Part shown: positions 34,087-42,181 of the stretch, in pieces | Numbering within the stretch: position 1 is the stretch's first letter | How the letters are laid out: every line of letters begins with the position of its first letter | Assembly: GCA_040880465.1 (NCBI GenBank) | Contig: JBBDIK010000008.1 | Location: 56,852-120,851 of the forward strand | Source: JBBDIK01 sp040880465 | Lineage (GTDB): Bacteria; Actinomycetota; UBA4738; JBBDHU01 | Direction: 5' to 3' | Length of the DNA stretch: 64,000 nucleotides | Program-made: the position numbers and the translations under genes | Notes under the pieces: model-generated | Told to the model about the DNA's origin: nothing | What the model saw: only the letters and a program-made list of their open reading frames with translations | Database searches by the model: none

Positions 34087-35654
34087 CCGGGATCTGCCGG
34101 CCCGCTGAACGGAACCCAGACCCACACGGTGGTTCCTCCTCCTCGGGCGGACTCGATACGGAACGTGCCGCCTGCGGTCTCGGTGCGCTCGCGCATGCTT
34201 CGGACGCCGATGTGCCCGGGGACCAAGCGCTCCAGCCCCGAGGTGTCGAACCCGTGCCCGTCGTCCGCGATCACCGTCGAGACGCCGTCGCGCTCGGAAG
34301 CCAGCGTGAGACGCACCCGCGAAGCGCGTGCGTGCTTCTTGACGTTCGCGAGGGCCTCCCGGACGACGCGGTAGACGATCATCTGGATCTCCGGCGGCGG
34401 CTCGACAGCCAACGTCTCCTCGAGGTCGCCGCGCGGACCCCCGTCCGCCCCGAGCTCTCCGAGCAACAAGCGGAGCGTCTGCGCGAGTCCGGACTCCTCC
34501 AGATCCGGCGGATGCAGCTCGAACATCAGGCTCCGCAGTCGCGCGAGCGTTCCGTCCACGACCGCACGCGTCTTCCCGAGTTCCTCGGCAGCCGCCCCGT
34601 CGTCGAGGGCGCCGGCGAGGAGACTCAGCCGCATCGCCACCGCGGTGATGCCCTGGATCGCGTCATCGTGGATGTCCGCAGCGATCCGCGTGCGTTCCTC
34701 TTCCTCAGCCCGGACCAGCTCGGCCAACAACCTCCGGCGCGCAGCGTCCGTACGCCGGAGCCGGATCACCGTCTCCTGCAGCTCCGATTCCGCATGCTTC
34801 CGCTCCGTGATGTCGACCGCGATCCCCTGCCACAGCTCGGCGCCGTCCGGCTCCGCCGAAACGAAGACCGTTTCATCCTGCAACCACACCTCGCGCCCGT
34901 CCGCTGCGATCATCCGATACTCGAGCCGGTACGGCTTGCGGGCGTGAACCGCTTCCCCGGCCAGCCGCGTTACGTGGTCGTGGTCGTCCGGATGCACGGC
35001 CGTCATCCAGAAGGAGTCGACGGCCGGCTCCCAGCCCGCCGACGGGTATCCGAGGAGTGTCTCCGACTGCGGGCTGGTGAAGACCTCGATGTCCTCGGGA
35101 TAGCGGGGGCCGGACACCCGCTCCTGGTAGGTGATCGCCGGGGTCCTCTCCACCAACGTCCGATAGCGCTCTTCCGCCTCCCGGAGGAGGAGTTCCGACT
35201 CTTTCCGAGCCGTGATGTCCATGATGACGCCGTCCCAGACCTGGACATCTGCTTCGTCTTGCTCCACCAGCCGCGAGATGTCGTGGACCCAGACGATCCG
35301 GCCATCGCTCGCGACCATCCGATACTCCTGTTCGTAGAGCTCGCCGGACTCCACGGTCCGGATCGACTCGCGGATGATCGCTTCCTTGTCATCCGGGTGG
35401 ATGATGTGGTCCCAGTAGAAGTTGGAGTCGCCCCAGTACTCCTCGGACCCGTACCCGATCAGCTCGCGGATCTGCGGACTGAGGTACAGGAAGCTCCACT
35501 GGGGGTAGCCCGGGCCGGATACCCGCTCTTGGTAGGTGACGATGGGGAGATGCTCGACCATCGTGCGGAATGCGCTCAGGGCCCGCGACGTACCGGGGCT
35601 GGCGGTATCGGCCGGCACGTTCCCGACGACGGGTTCGGGTCCCTGGCTCGCCAT
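34083..35654 (-). CDS. PAS-PAS histidine kinase (NarL-partner type)
   Basis: Two PAS domains with PAC motifs (about 27-150 and 160-290; each contains TYQERVSGP) suggest an internal duplication. A HisKA_3 helix follows with phospho-acceptor His in RIAADIHDDAIQGITAV, then a HATPase domain (DDGHGFD, HIGVRSMRER). No membrane helix, so it is a cytoplasmic sensor; no flavin-binding cysteine motif is seen. A cognate NarL-type regulator is not adjacent. Confidence 0.9.
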   Translation of the reverse strand: MASQGPEPVVGNVPADTASPGTSRALSAFRTMVEHLPIVTYQERVSGPGYPQWSFLYLSPQIRELIGYGSEEYWGDSNFYWDHIIHPDDKEAIIRESIRTVESGELYEQEYRMVASDGRIVWVHDISRLVEQDEADVQVWDGVIMDITARKESELLLREAEERYRTLVERTPAITYQERVSGPRYPEDIEVFTSPQSETLLGYPSAGWEPAVDSFWMTAVHPDDHDHVTRLAGEAVHARKPYRLEYRMIAADGREVWLQDETVFVSAEPDGAELWQGIAVDITERKHAESELQETVIRLRRTDAARRRLLAELVRAEEEERTRIAADIHDDAIQGITAVAMRLSLLAGALDDGAAAEELGKTRAVVDGTLARLRSLMFELHPPDLEESGLAQTLRLLLGELGADGGPRGDLEETLAVEPPPEIQMIVYRVVREALANVKKHARASRVRLTLASERDGVSTVIADDGHGFDTSGLERLVPGHIGVRSMRERTETAGGTFRIESARGGGTTVWVWVPFSGPADPG

Positions 35655-35724
35655 CCACCCTCCGAGGGCTGAGGAACCCGATTATGCGCCCCCACCTTGC
35701 GCAGAGGGAAGCCGCAGGCTTGAG

Positions 35725-36396
35725 CTAGGCGCGAGGATGCTCGGGATCCTCCCCGAACGTGCGATGAACGCGGCGGAGCGACAACGCGAGCAAGGTCAGG
35801 CCGACCACCGCGATGATCCCGGTCGCAACCAGCCGCACCACGTCCAACCCCACGATCTCGCCGACGCCGCCGGCGCGCGCGAACGTCTCCGCCGAGGTCG
35901 CCTGTGGGATCAACCCGAGGATCACGCCGGTGAGCATGATGCCGTAGGTCAGCGCGGTCACCGTCACCAGCGCGGTCACCGTCGCGGGGATGGGCTGGCG
36001 GATCAACTGATACGCGACGAGGCCCGGAACGATGAACCCGAGGGTCGTGTTCTCGAAGATGTTCGGGAGGTTGCCCACCAGGACGAGGAAGAACGTGAGC
36101 TGCAGGAACACCGCGATCATGACCACCGTCGCGAACAGACGCTTGCCGTAGAGGATCACGAGTTTCTGGACACGCTTCATGATGAGGTAGGTCAGCACGA
36201 CGGTGAGCCCGATCAGCAGGGCATGCGACGGGTTCTCGACCAGGACGAGCGCGACCCATCCCGGTGTGATCATGCCGCCCGGCGACAGGTTCGTGATCAG
36301 GTAGCAGACGAGGGAGATGAGCAGTCCGATGGAGATGCCGAGCACGGCGATCTGCGGGGTCAGTCCTTCGAGCGGCGCGGGCGTGGCTGCGATCAC
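35725..36396 (-). CDS. pgsC: Poly-gamma-glutamate synthesis membrane protein PgsC
   Basis: The 223-residue protein has about six helices and the motif NLSPGGMITPGWVALVLVENP that marks PgsC/CapC. It is longer than Bacillus PgsC (about 150) because of extra C-terminal helices. With PgsB it forms the ligase complex making and exporting poly-gamma-glutamate. Its start overlaps the pgsB stop (ATGA). Confidence 0.9.
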   Translation of the reverse strand: MIAATPAPLEGLTPQIAVLGISIGLLISLVCYLITNLSPGGMITPGWVALVLVENPSHALLIGLTVVLTYLIMKRVQKLVILYGKRLFATVVMIAVFLQLTFFLVLVGNLPNIFENTTLGFIVPGLVAYQLIRQPIPATVTALVTVTALTYGIMLTGVILGLIPQATSAETFARAGGVGEIVGLDVVRLVATGIIAVVGLTLLALSLRRVHRTFGEDPEHPRA

Positions 36397-37574
36397 TGCA
36401 AGGCCCCCAGGCGGTCCAGGTACTCGAGCAACCGCTCGCCCTGTCCGTGGATGTTGCCGATCGCGACCACGCTCGCCTCTCCATCGACCTCTTCGAGGAT
36501 CGCGCGCAGGATGTCCTCAGGATCGACGTCCTCGCCGCCCAGATCGACGACCCGGCCGTGGAACGACTTGGCGGCGGCGTCGACGGCGGACCGAGACGGG
36601 TGCCCGATGACGACGAGCACATCCGTCAGCAGGTGTTCGACCAACTCCCCCATCTGCCGGTTCCGCTCCACCCGATCGGGGCGGCAGTTGATGAGGGTGA
36701 TGATCGGCGGCACCACGGCCCCGGTTTCCAGCAGCCGGTCGAAGTTCATCCGGGTGGAGTTCGGATCGTTCGCCGCGAACACGTTCGCGAACCGGATGTG
36801 TTTGTCGCCCACGAAATAGCTCTCGACCGTCAGCACACCGGGGTCCGGCGCCGCTTCCCACATGCCGCGGAGCGCGTCCTCGCGCGCCACCCCGAGTTCC
36901 TGGGCGACGGCCAGCGCGATCGCGACGTTCTCTTTGAACGTGAAGTACTCGAAGTGGTCCATCTCCTCGTCGGTGACCGACTCGGGATCCGCGTAGATGA
37001 GGTGGGTGCGCCGCTTCCGCGCCTCCTCTTCAAGGACCCAGCCCAGCTCGGATTCCGCCGTGACGCATGGACAATCCCACGGCATCGTCGTTGAGAGCGA
37101 CCGTGCGACCTCCTCGAGCGTCGGCCCCATCTCAGCGAGGTGGTCCTCCCGCACGTTCGAGATGACCCCGACCGTCGAGCGGATGAGTTTGCGCTGCGAA
37201 ACCTCTTGCAGGGCAGGCTCGACGGCCATGCACTCGATGACCAGCGCCTCCGGCTGCTCGGCGGCAGCTCGCTTGACAACCTGGACCTGCTCGGAGACGT
37301 TCGCGATCCCGAACTTGCGGTACACGGGCACCTCGTGACCGTCGGTCGAGATGAGCCGTGCTGCGGACCCCGTCGTCTTCGCGACGGTTCGGATGTTCCC
37401 CCCCCGCAACGCCCCCGCGACCAGGCGCGTGACCGAGGATTTCCCCCGGATCCCGTTGATCAGCACGCGGATCGGGATCGACTCGAGGCTCTGGTAGTGG
37501 CGCTTCTGTTCGAGGATGCCGGCGACGAAGAGCGCCCCGAGCGCGATGGCGAACACGATGTACAGGAACAGCAT
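36393..37574 (-). CDS. pgsB: Poly-gamma-glutamate ligase PgsB
   Basis: The 393-residue ligase has an N-terminal helix and the Mur-ligase-like P-loop INGIRGKSSVTRLVAGALR. ECMAVEPALQ, NVREDHLAEMGPT and FAANDPNST are typical of PgsB/CapB. It links glutamate through the gamma-carboxyl using ATP. No PgsA or PgsE is present in this operon. It starts 7 bases after the Cache-HAMP gene, so the sensor and synthase are co-transcribed. Confidence 0.93.
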   Translation of the reverse strand: MLFLYIVFAIALGALFVAGILEQKRHYQSLESIPIRVLINGIRGKSSVTRLVAGALRGGNIRTVAKTTGSAARLISTDGHEVPVYRKFGIANVSEQVQVVKRAAAEQPEALVIECMAVEPALQEVSQRKLIRSTVGVISNVREDHLAEMGPTLEEVARSLSTTMPWDCPCVTAESELGWVLEEEARKRRTHLIYADPESVTDEEMDHFEYFTFKENVAIALAVAQELGVAREDALRGMWEAAPDPGVLTVESYFVGDKHIRFANVFAANDPNSTRMNFDRLLETGAVVPPIITLINCRPDRVERNRQMGELVEHLLTDVLVVIGHPSRSAVDAAAKSFHGRVVDLGGEDVDPEDILRAILEEVDGEASVVAIGNIHGQGERLLEYLDRLGALQ

Positions 37575-37581
37575 CCGGACG

Positions 37582-38799
37582 TCAGTCTCCCTTGCGGGTC
37601 TTCGCCGACGGCGGGGCCCCCGTACGGATGCGCTTGCGGATCAGCAGGACCCGCAGGCGTTCCAGCGAGCGGGCGATGAGACCGATCTCGTCGTAGCGGA
37701 TGATCTCGACCGGTTTGGACAGGTCACCGAACGCGAGCCGCTCCGCTTCCCTTTGGAGTCGCAGTACGGGGATCACCACGACCACGTACAGCCACCCGAA
37801 CACCATCACGGTCACGAACGCCAGGATGAGACCGGCGAGCAAGCCTTGGCTGCGGACCTGCGTCTGGGGAAGTGCCAGACTGGCGACGCTGCGAGTCGTC
37901 ACCACGCTCCAACCGAGTTGCCCGGCGGGCCCGGCACCGGCAACCGGCGCGTACCCGATGATCTCCTGGTGGTCGATCCCCCCGGTCGTCACGGATCCGC
38001 CCGACTCACCGGCCGCCGCCCGTTCGGACGCCTCCAAGAGCGGTTCGCGGGGGAGCTGGACGAACCCGGTCGGCTCCAGCGAGCCGATCACGCGCCCCTC
38101 CGCATCGACCACCCAGCCGTCGCCCGGGGTCGCGCCCTCCAGCGCGAACGCGAGGAACTCCGGGTCGTACTGGGCCACGATCGTCGCCGAGCCGCCATCC
38201 TCGAGGGGCATCGGTGCGAACTGCAGGATCACCGGTGCGCCACCCGGGTCGCGGTCGACCTGGATCGTCCCGGGAGCTTCGAACGGGGGCTTCGGACGCA
38301 ACAGTTCGGGACGCGGGCGTTCACCCGTGGAGGCCACGACCTGCCCATCCGGCGAAAGCAGGTACAGGGAGAGATAGCGACCGTGGATCTCTCCCACCGT
38401 CCGCAGCACGGAACCGACACGTGCCCCCTCTCCGCTGTCGGGGTCGACCAGTCGATCGGCTTGCCGGCCCGCGCCCAGCGCCAGGACCTGCGCCAGCTCG
38501 GTCACGTCGTCGGTTCCTTCGTTCACGCTGCGGCGCACCGATTGCGCGGCGTTCTGAGCGATCCCGGTCTCGTAGTCGACCAGCGCCTTCGGCACGCGGA
38601 ATTCGTCCTCGCTCACCCGGCCGACGAGGAACCCAATCGCGATCGAGATGATGAGGAAGCTTGCGAGCCCGAGCCCCCACGTGAGCCGGATCGAACTCGC
38701 GAGGCGGTAGGTGTGCGGCTCCTCGGTCTGGTACCGGCGGGCCCGAAAGAGGCGCGCGACCCGTCCGAGTCCGGACCGGTTCGGGGCGGCGGGCTCCAT
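37582..38799 (-). CDS. Cache-HAMP membrane sensor without output domain
   Basis: The 405-residue product has a cytoplasmic N terminus, helix 1 (about 33-55), an extracytoplasmic double-Cache-like ligand domain (about 60-310), helix 2 (about 320-345) and a HAMP domain (about 345-395), then a basic tail. No kinase, cyclase, GGDEF or methyl-accepting domain follows. It lies between a receiver-only protein and PgsB in one leftward operon and may gate PGA synthesis by direct contact (inference). Confidence 0.8.
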   Translation of the reverse strand: MEPAAPNRSGLGRVARLFRARRYQTEEPHTYRLASSIRLTWGLGLASFLIISIAIGFLVGRVSEDEFRVPKALVDYETGIAQNAAQSVRRSVNEGTDDVTELAQVLALGAGRQADRLVDPDSGEGARVGSVLRTVGEIHGRYLSLYLLSPDGQVVASTGERPRPELLRPKPPFEAPGTIQVDRDPGGAPVILQFAPMPLEDGGSATIVAQYDPEFLAFALEGATPGDGWVVDAEGRVIGSLEPTGFVQLPREPLLEASERAAAGESGGSVTTGGIDHQEIIGYAPVAGAGPAGQLGWSVVTTRSVASLALPQTQVRSQGLLAGLILAFVTVMVFGWLYVVVVIPVLRLQREAERLAFGDLSKPVEIIRYDEIGLIARSLERLRVLLIRKRIRTGAPPSAKTRKGD

Positions 38800-38823
38800 C
38801 GGCGTCTCCTCGGCGGGAGTGGG

Positions 38824-39222
38824 CTACCCGCCCACCCGGTTCGCGAAATGCCGGAGCATCAGCTCCAGCTCCTCGATCTCGAACGGCTTCGTGAGGTATT
38901 CGTCGGCCCCGTGCTCGAACCCCATCTCGATGTCCCGTTCGGCGGACTTGGCGGTCAGCATGATCACGGGGATGTCGGCGGTCTCCGGGTCGGTCTTGAC
39001 CAGCGCGCACACCTGCGAGCCCTGCATCCCAGGCATCACCCAGTCAAGGATCACGATGCCCGGCCGTTTCTCCTTGATCAGCTCGAGGGCCTCGCGGCCG
39101 TCGGAGGTCGTGAGGACCTCGTAGCCGGAACGGATCAGGGTGCGCTCGACGAGGTCGCGCACGGTGATGTTGTCCTCAGCGAGGAGGACGGTGACAGCAC
39201 GGGGGGCCTCCATCGCTGCCAT
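38824..39222 (-). CDS. Stand-alone response-regulator receiver (CheY/DivK-like)
   Basis: The 132-residue single receiver domain has acidic E16-D17, phospho-acceptor D60 (IVILDWVMPG), T90 and K112 (YLTKPFE). With no DNA-binding output it must act by protein contact, most simply on the Cache-HAMP protein 24 bases downstream. The ATG at 39222 was chosen; the much longer reading frame is antisense to the divergent gene. An alternative start is ATG 39213. Confidence 0.9.
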   Translation of the reverse strand: MAAMEAPRAVTVLLAEDNITVRDLVERTLIRSGYEVLTTSDGREALELIKEKRPGIVILDWVMPGMQGSQVCALVKTDPETADIPVIMLTAKSAERDIEMGFEHGADEYLTKPFEIEELELMLRHFANRVGG

Positions 39223-39252
39223 ACGCTGGGAGTCTGTCACAGGGTTCCGATG

Positions 39253-39302
39253 GGTGTCGACGCGGCGTACGGCGTCGACACCTACCCGAGACCGGGTAGG
39301 TG
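39253..39302. promoter_or_regulatory. Two abutting perfect inverted repeats between divergent genes
   Basis: GGTGTCGACGC (39253-39263) pairs with GCGTCGACACC (39272-39282). CACCTACCCG (39279-39288) pairs with CGGGTAGGTG (39293-39302). They share CACC, so as RNA the two hairpins compete at four bases. A third hairpin GGCCCC-GCT-GGGGCC follows at 39324-39338. It could be an operator pair or a leader structure for either flanking gene. Confidence 0.6.
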
Positions 39303-39351
39303 CGTGCGGGGAAGCTAAAGCCAGGCCCCGCTGGGGCCGACCGTTCTCCCT

Positions 39352-40326
39352 GTGGCTACCTCCGTTCCGGTTCCCCCTGCCCCGCGAACTGGTTTCATCC
39401 TGCCCATCCTCGTGTGGGCCGTCGTCATGGCGGTCGTCCTTGCCATGCTGTGGTCGGTCCTCGGCCCGCCGCCGATGGAGAGCGAGGCCACAGGAGGGGT
39501 CCGAACCATGGAGGGCAGCCTGCACGACGTGGTCGACGGGTTCGCCGATCGGCTGCCGGCAGCGGAGAGCGACGGCTACGTGACCCCCTCCGCGGAGGAG
39601 GCGACCGCGCTTGCCGAGTCCTACGCCGCGATCGTGGCGGGTGACCTGCCCACCGCGGCAGCCACGGCCGCCCCGGTGGGCTACGAGATCACCCGACTGC
39701 AAGACACGACGAGCGGCAGGCGATTCGTGCTCTTGTCGGAACCCCTCGACGGCAGGACAGACCCCACCCGAGGCTGGGGTCTCTTCGTGTTCGCCCCGTC
39801 CGCATCTACCGGGACCATCGTCGAGGTACCCCACCCGGTCGCCGACCGGGCCACAGAAGACCTCGGGACCGACCTGTTCCTCGCCGCTCGCGCGCGGGCG
39901 CTCCTGAGCGCCGGCGCGAACCGGGATGCGGTCGCCGGCGGGGCCGCGGACGTGGCGCACCGGCAGGACAGCGCGTTCGAGGCGATGCACCGCGCCACGC
40001 TGGCAGGCGGTGGACCGGTCGTGCAGATCCACGGGTTCGACGCCCAAACACACGCAGATGCGGGCGACGCCGTCGTGTCCTCGGGTACCGAGACCCCGGG
40101 AACGGACGTCCGACGGCTCGCGGAGGAGCTCGCGGCGGAAGGGTTCCGGGCATGCGTGTACGACGGCAAGCGATGCGCCGGGCTCGGCGGGACCACCAAC
40201 GTGCAGGGATCCTCTGCGCGAGACGCCGGGGTGGAGTTCATCCACCTGGAACTCGGAGCCGACGTGCGAGGCGACGAGGTGACGAGCGACCGGGTGACGC
40301 AGATCGTGGCCCGAGCGCTTCGCTAG
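39352..40326 (+). CDS. Membrane-anchored putative hydrolase near pgs operon
   Basis: The 324-residue product has one N-terminal helix (about 15-36), then an extracytoplasmic domain. Conserved-looking polar motifs are VEVPHP, AGANRD, DVAHRQDSAFEAMH, VVQIHGFD and FIHLELG. The spacing of His, Arg and Glu recalls N-formylglutamate-amidohydrolase/zinc-carboxypeptidase-like enzymes (inference). Its place divergent from pgsBC makes a polymer-processing or polymer-release role attractive. The GTG at 39352 is used because the helix follows at once. The stop shares CTAG with the 55-residue peptide gene. Confidence 0.7.
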   Translation: MATSVPVPPAPRTGFILPILVWAVVMAVVLAMLWSVLGPPPMESEATGGVRTMEGSLHDVVDGFADRLPAAESDGYVTPSAEEATALAESYAAIVAGDLPTAAATAAPVGYEITRLQDTTSGRRFVLLSEPLDGRTDPTRGWGLFVFAPSASTGTIVEVPHPVADRATEDLGTDLFLAARARALLSAGANRDAVAGGAADVAHRQDSAFEAMHRATLAGGGPVVQIHGFDAQTHADAGDAVVSSGTETPGTDVRRLAEELAAEGFRACVYDGKRCAGLGGTTNVQGSSARDAGVEFIHLELGADVRGDEVTSDRVTQIVARALR

Positions 40327-40490
40327 CGGACCGAGACGCCGCCGTGTCCGGCGGTCTCCTGGGTCCGGGCGGGCGACCCCTGCCCACCTGCGTCGCGGGC
40401 GAACCGGGTGATCACCCAGCCAACGATCAGGCCCAGCGCCGCGGCCCTGCCCGCGCGGAACAGCTCCGCCCTGGTCGTGTCAGTCATCAT
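40323..40490 (-). CDS. 55-residue single-helix membrane peptide
   Basis: The reading frame starts ATGATGACTGA, overlapping the stop of the FAD oxidoreductase gene in the manner of translational coupling. It ends at a TAG that shares CTAG with the convergent gene. The peptide opens MMTDTTRAELFRAGRAAA, has one helix (LGLIVGWVITRF) and a polar C terminus with QETAGHGGVSVR. Both ends are tightly packed against neighbours, which argues that it is real. Function unknown. Confidence 0.6.
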   Translation of the reverse strand: MMTDTTRAELFRAGRAAALGLIVGWVITRFARDAGGQGSPARTQETAGHGGVSVR

Positions 40491-41676
40491 CGAACGTCAG
40501 CGGGAATGGCAAGGCGACCGGGTCTTGGAACGCGCTGTTCCCGGCTCCGTCGAACCGGCTCAGGCCGAGGTCCGCGACGTCCACGATGTCGGTCTTCCCG
40601 TCCAGCGCAAGGTCGGCCGCGACCCGGGCGACGGCAGGGCCCCACATCATCCCGTGCCCGGCCGGTGAGGCGACGGTCACGCCGTCGAGCGTCGCCCCTT
40701 CGCGGGTGATGACCGGCCCGAAGATCGGGAGGTGATCGGTCGTGTAGTCGATGGTCGCGGCCCACACCTTTCGGATGCCGAGCCCCACGGTCACGGGAAC
40801 CAGCCGGTGCAGCCTCTCCTCCATCGCCCGCAGGTACTCCCAGTCGATCTCGTTCGCGGGGCCCGGCTCCTCGTTCGGATTGCTCATCCCCCACAGCAGC
40901 CCGCCGTCCTCGAGCCGCCAGTACAGCCCGACTCCGAGGTCGAAGATCATCGGAAGCCGCTCGACGTCGAACGCGGGGTGCGGCTCGCTGATCGCGATCT
41001 GGTGACGCGCCCCGCCGACCGGGATGCGCGCGCCGACGAGCTTCCCGACGCGCTGCAACACCGGTCCGCCGGTGAGCAGCACCCTCTCGGTCGCGATCGG
41101 GCCGGCGGAGGTCTCGACGCCGGTCACGCGACCACCATCGAAGGTCAAACCGCGGAACTCGGTCCGCTCGCGGAGCTGCACACCGGCCTGCTGCATGGCT
41201 AGCGAGTAGGCCGTGACATTGCGCGGGGGGTCGATGCAGCCATCCGTCGGCAGGTAGGAGCCACCGACGTGTCCCTCCCGCGCGAGCGTGGGGTTCATCG
41301 CGCACGCCTGGGCCGGTCCGAGCCAGTCGACACCGAGGCCCTGCTCCCGCTGCATGTCGACCCGCCGGCGCCCGGCCTTCTCGTCCTCCTGGGTGACGGC
41401 CAGGATCATGTAGCCGAGTTCGCGGAAGCCGGAGTCCGTACCGAGCAGATCCTGCTGGCGGTTGTAGAAGTCCACCGACCAGCGACCGAGGGCAACCGTC
41501 GCCGGCGTTCCACCCTGGGCACGGACGACCCCGGCCGCGCGACTGGATGCCCCGGAGCCGGCGATGCCTTTCTCGATAACGACGACCCGGTCGGCGCCCG
41601 ACGTGGCCGCGAAATACGAGGCCCAACCCCCGACCATCCCCGCGCCCACGACGACGAGATCCGCGGTTTCCGACAT
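40480..41676 (-). CDS. FAD-dependent DAO-family oxidoreductase
   Basis: The 398-residue enzyme has the dinucleotide fold VVVGAGMVGGWASYFAATSG, the DAO-family GSGASSRAAGVVRAQ segment and the C-terminal PAGHGMMWGPAVARVAADL that closes the FAD site. It resembles sarcosine oxidase beta/glycine oxidase-type amine oxidases; substrate unknown. It is divergent from the thioesterase gene with 30 bases between starts. The ATG at 41676 begins right at the FAD motif. Confidence 0.9.
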   Translation of the reverse strand: MSETADLVVVGAGMVGGWASYFAATSGADRVVVIEKGIAGSGASSRAAGVVRAQGGTPATVALGRWSVDFYNRQQDLLGTDSGFRELGYMILAVTQEDEKAGRRRVDMQREQGLGVDWLGPAQACAMNPTLAREGHVGGSYLPTDGCIDPPRNVTAYSLAMQQAGVQLRERTEFRGLTFDGGRVTGVETSAGPIATERVLLTGGPVLQRVGKLVGARIPVGGARHQIAISEPHPAFDVERLPMIFDLGVGLYWRLEDGGLLWGMSNPNEEPGPANEIDWEYLRAMEERLHRLVPVTVGLGIRKVWAATIDYTTDHLPIFGPVITREGATLDGVTVASPAGHGMMWGPAVARVAADLALDGKTDIVDVADLGLSRFDGAGNSAFQDPVALPFPLTFDDD

Positions 41677-41706
41677 GGTGCGCGGCAGACTATCATCACG
41701 CCCGAC

Positions 41707-42117
41707 ATGCACGAGAAGCGCATCGAGATCAGGTGGCTGGACGTCGATTCGTACCAGCACGTCAACAACGCGACGTACCTCACCTATATGGAGGAAGTCC
41801 GCGACGAGTGGTTCGATGCCACCATCATGTCGGTCGAGGGCGCCGGGGATTTCGTGTTGGTGCGGATCGCTATCGACTTCCGCCAAGAACTGAACCACAC
41901 CGACGACCTCGTGATCGCGAAGTGCCGGCCGATCAAGGTCGGCCGCTCGAGCATCACGACCCGCGAGGAGATCTGGTCGGGCGCTCGCGGGTTCCTCGCT
42001 TCGGAGTCCGAAACCGTCGCCGTCGCCCACGACCCGGCGACACGCAAGTCCCGGACCCTGTCCGACGGGGAGCGCGCGGCGGTCGAGGCGTCGATCGCGG
42101 CTCACGCGGACGACTAG
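41707..42117 (+). CDS. Hot-dog acyl-CoA thioesterase (YbgC/FadM-like)
   Basis: The 136-residue 4HBT protein has the motif WLDVDSYQHVNNATYLTYME (11-30), where the first Asp pair and His-Val-Asn-Asn match FadM/YbgC-type thioesterases. It hydrolyses acyl-CoA; chain preference unknown. A TATCAT element ends ten bases before the ATG. Confidence 0.92.
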   Translation: MHEKRIEIRWLDVDSYQHVNNATYLTYMEEVRDEWFDATIMSVEGAGDFVLVRIAIDFRQELNHTDDLVIAKCRPIKVGRSSITTREEIWSGARGFLASESETVAVAHDPATRKSRTLSDGERAAVEASIAAHADD

Positions 42118-42181
42118 CGCCGTCCCCTCGACGCGACGTCCTCTGTCTCCGGCCTTCGCCCGGTACCATCTGACTGGACCC

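Noticed and set aside
39241..39351. Possible c-di-GMP (GEMM) or c-di-AMP riboswitch
   Set aside because: A few short matches (GGGTTCCGATGG, AGCTAAAGCCAGG) recall riboswitch pieces, but order and helices do not fit either consensus on either strand.
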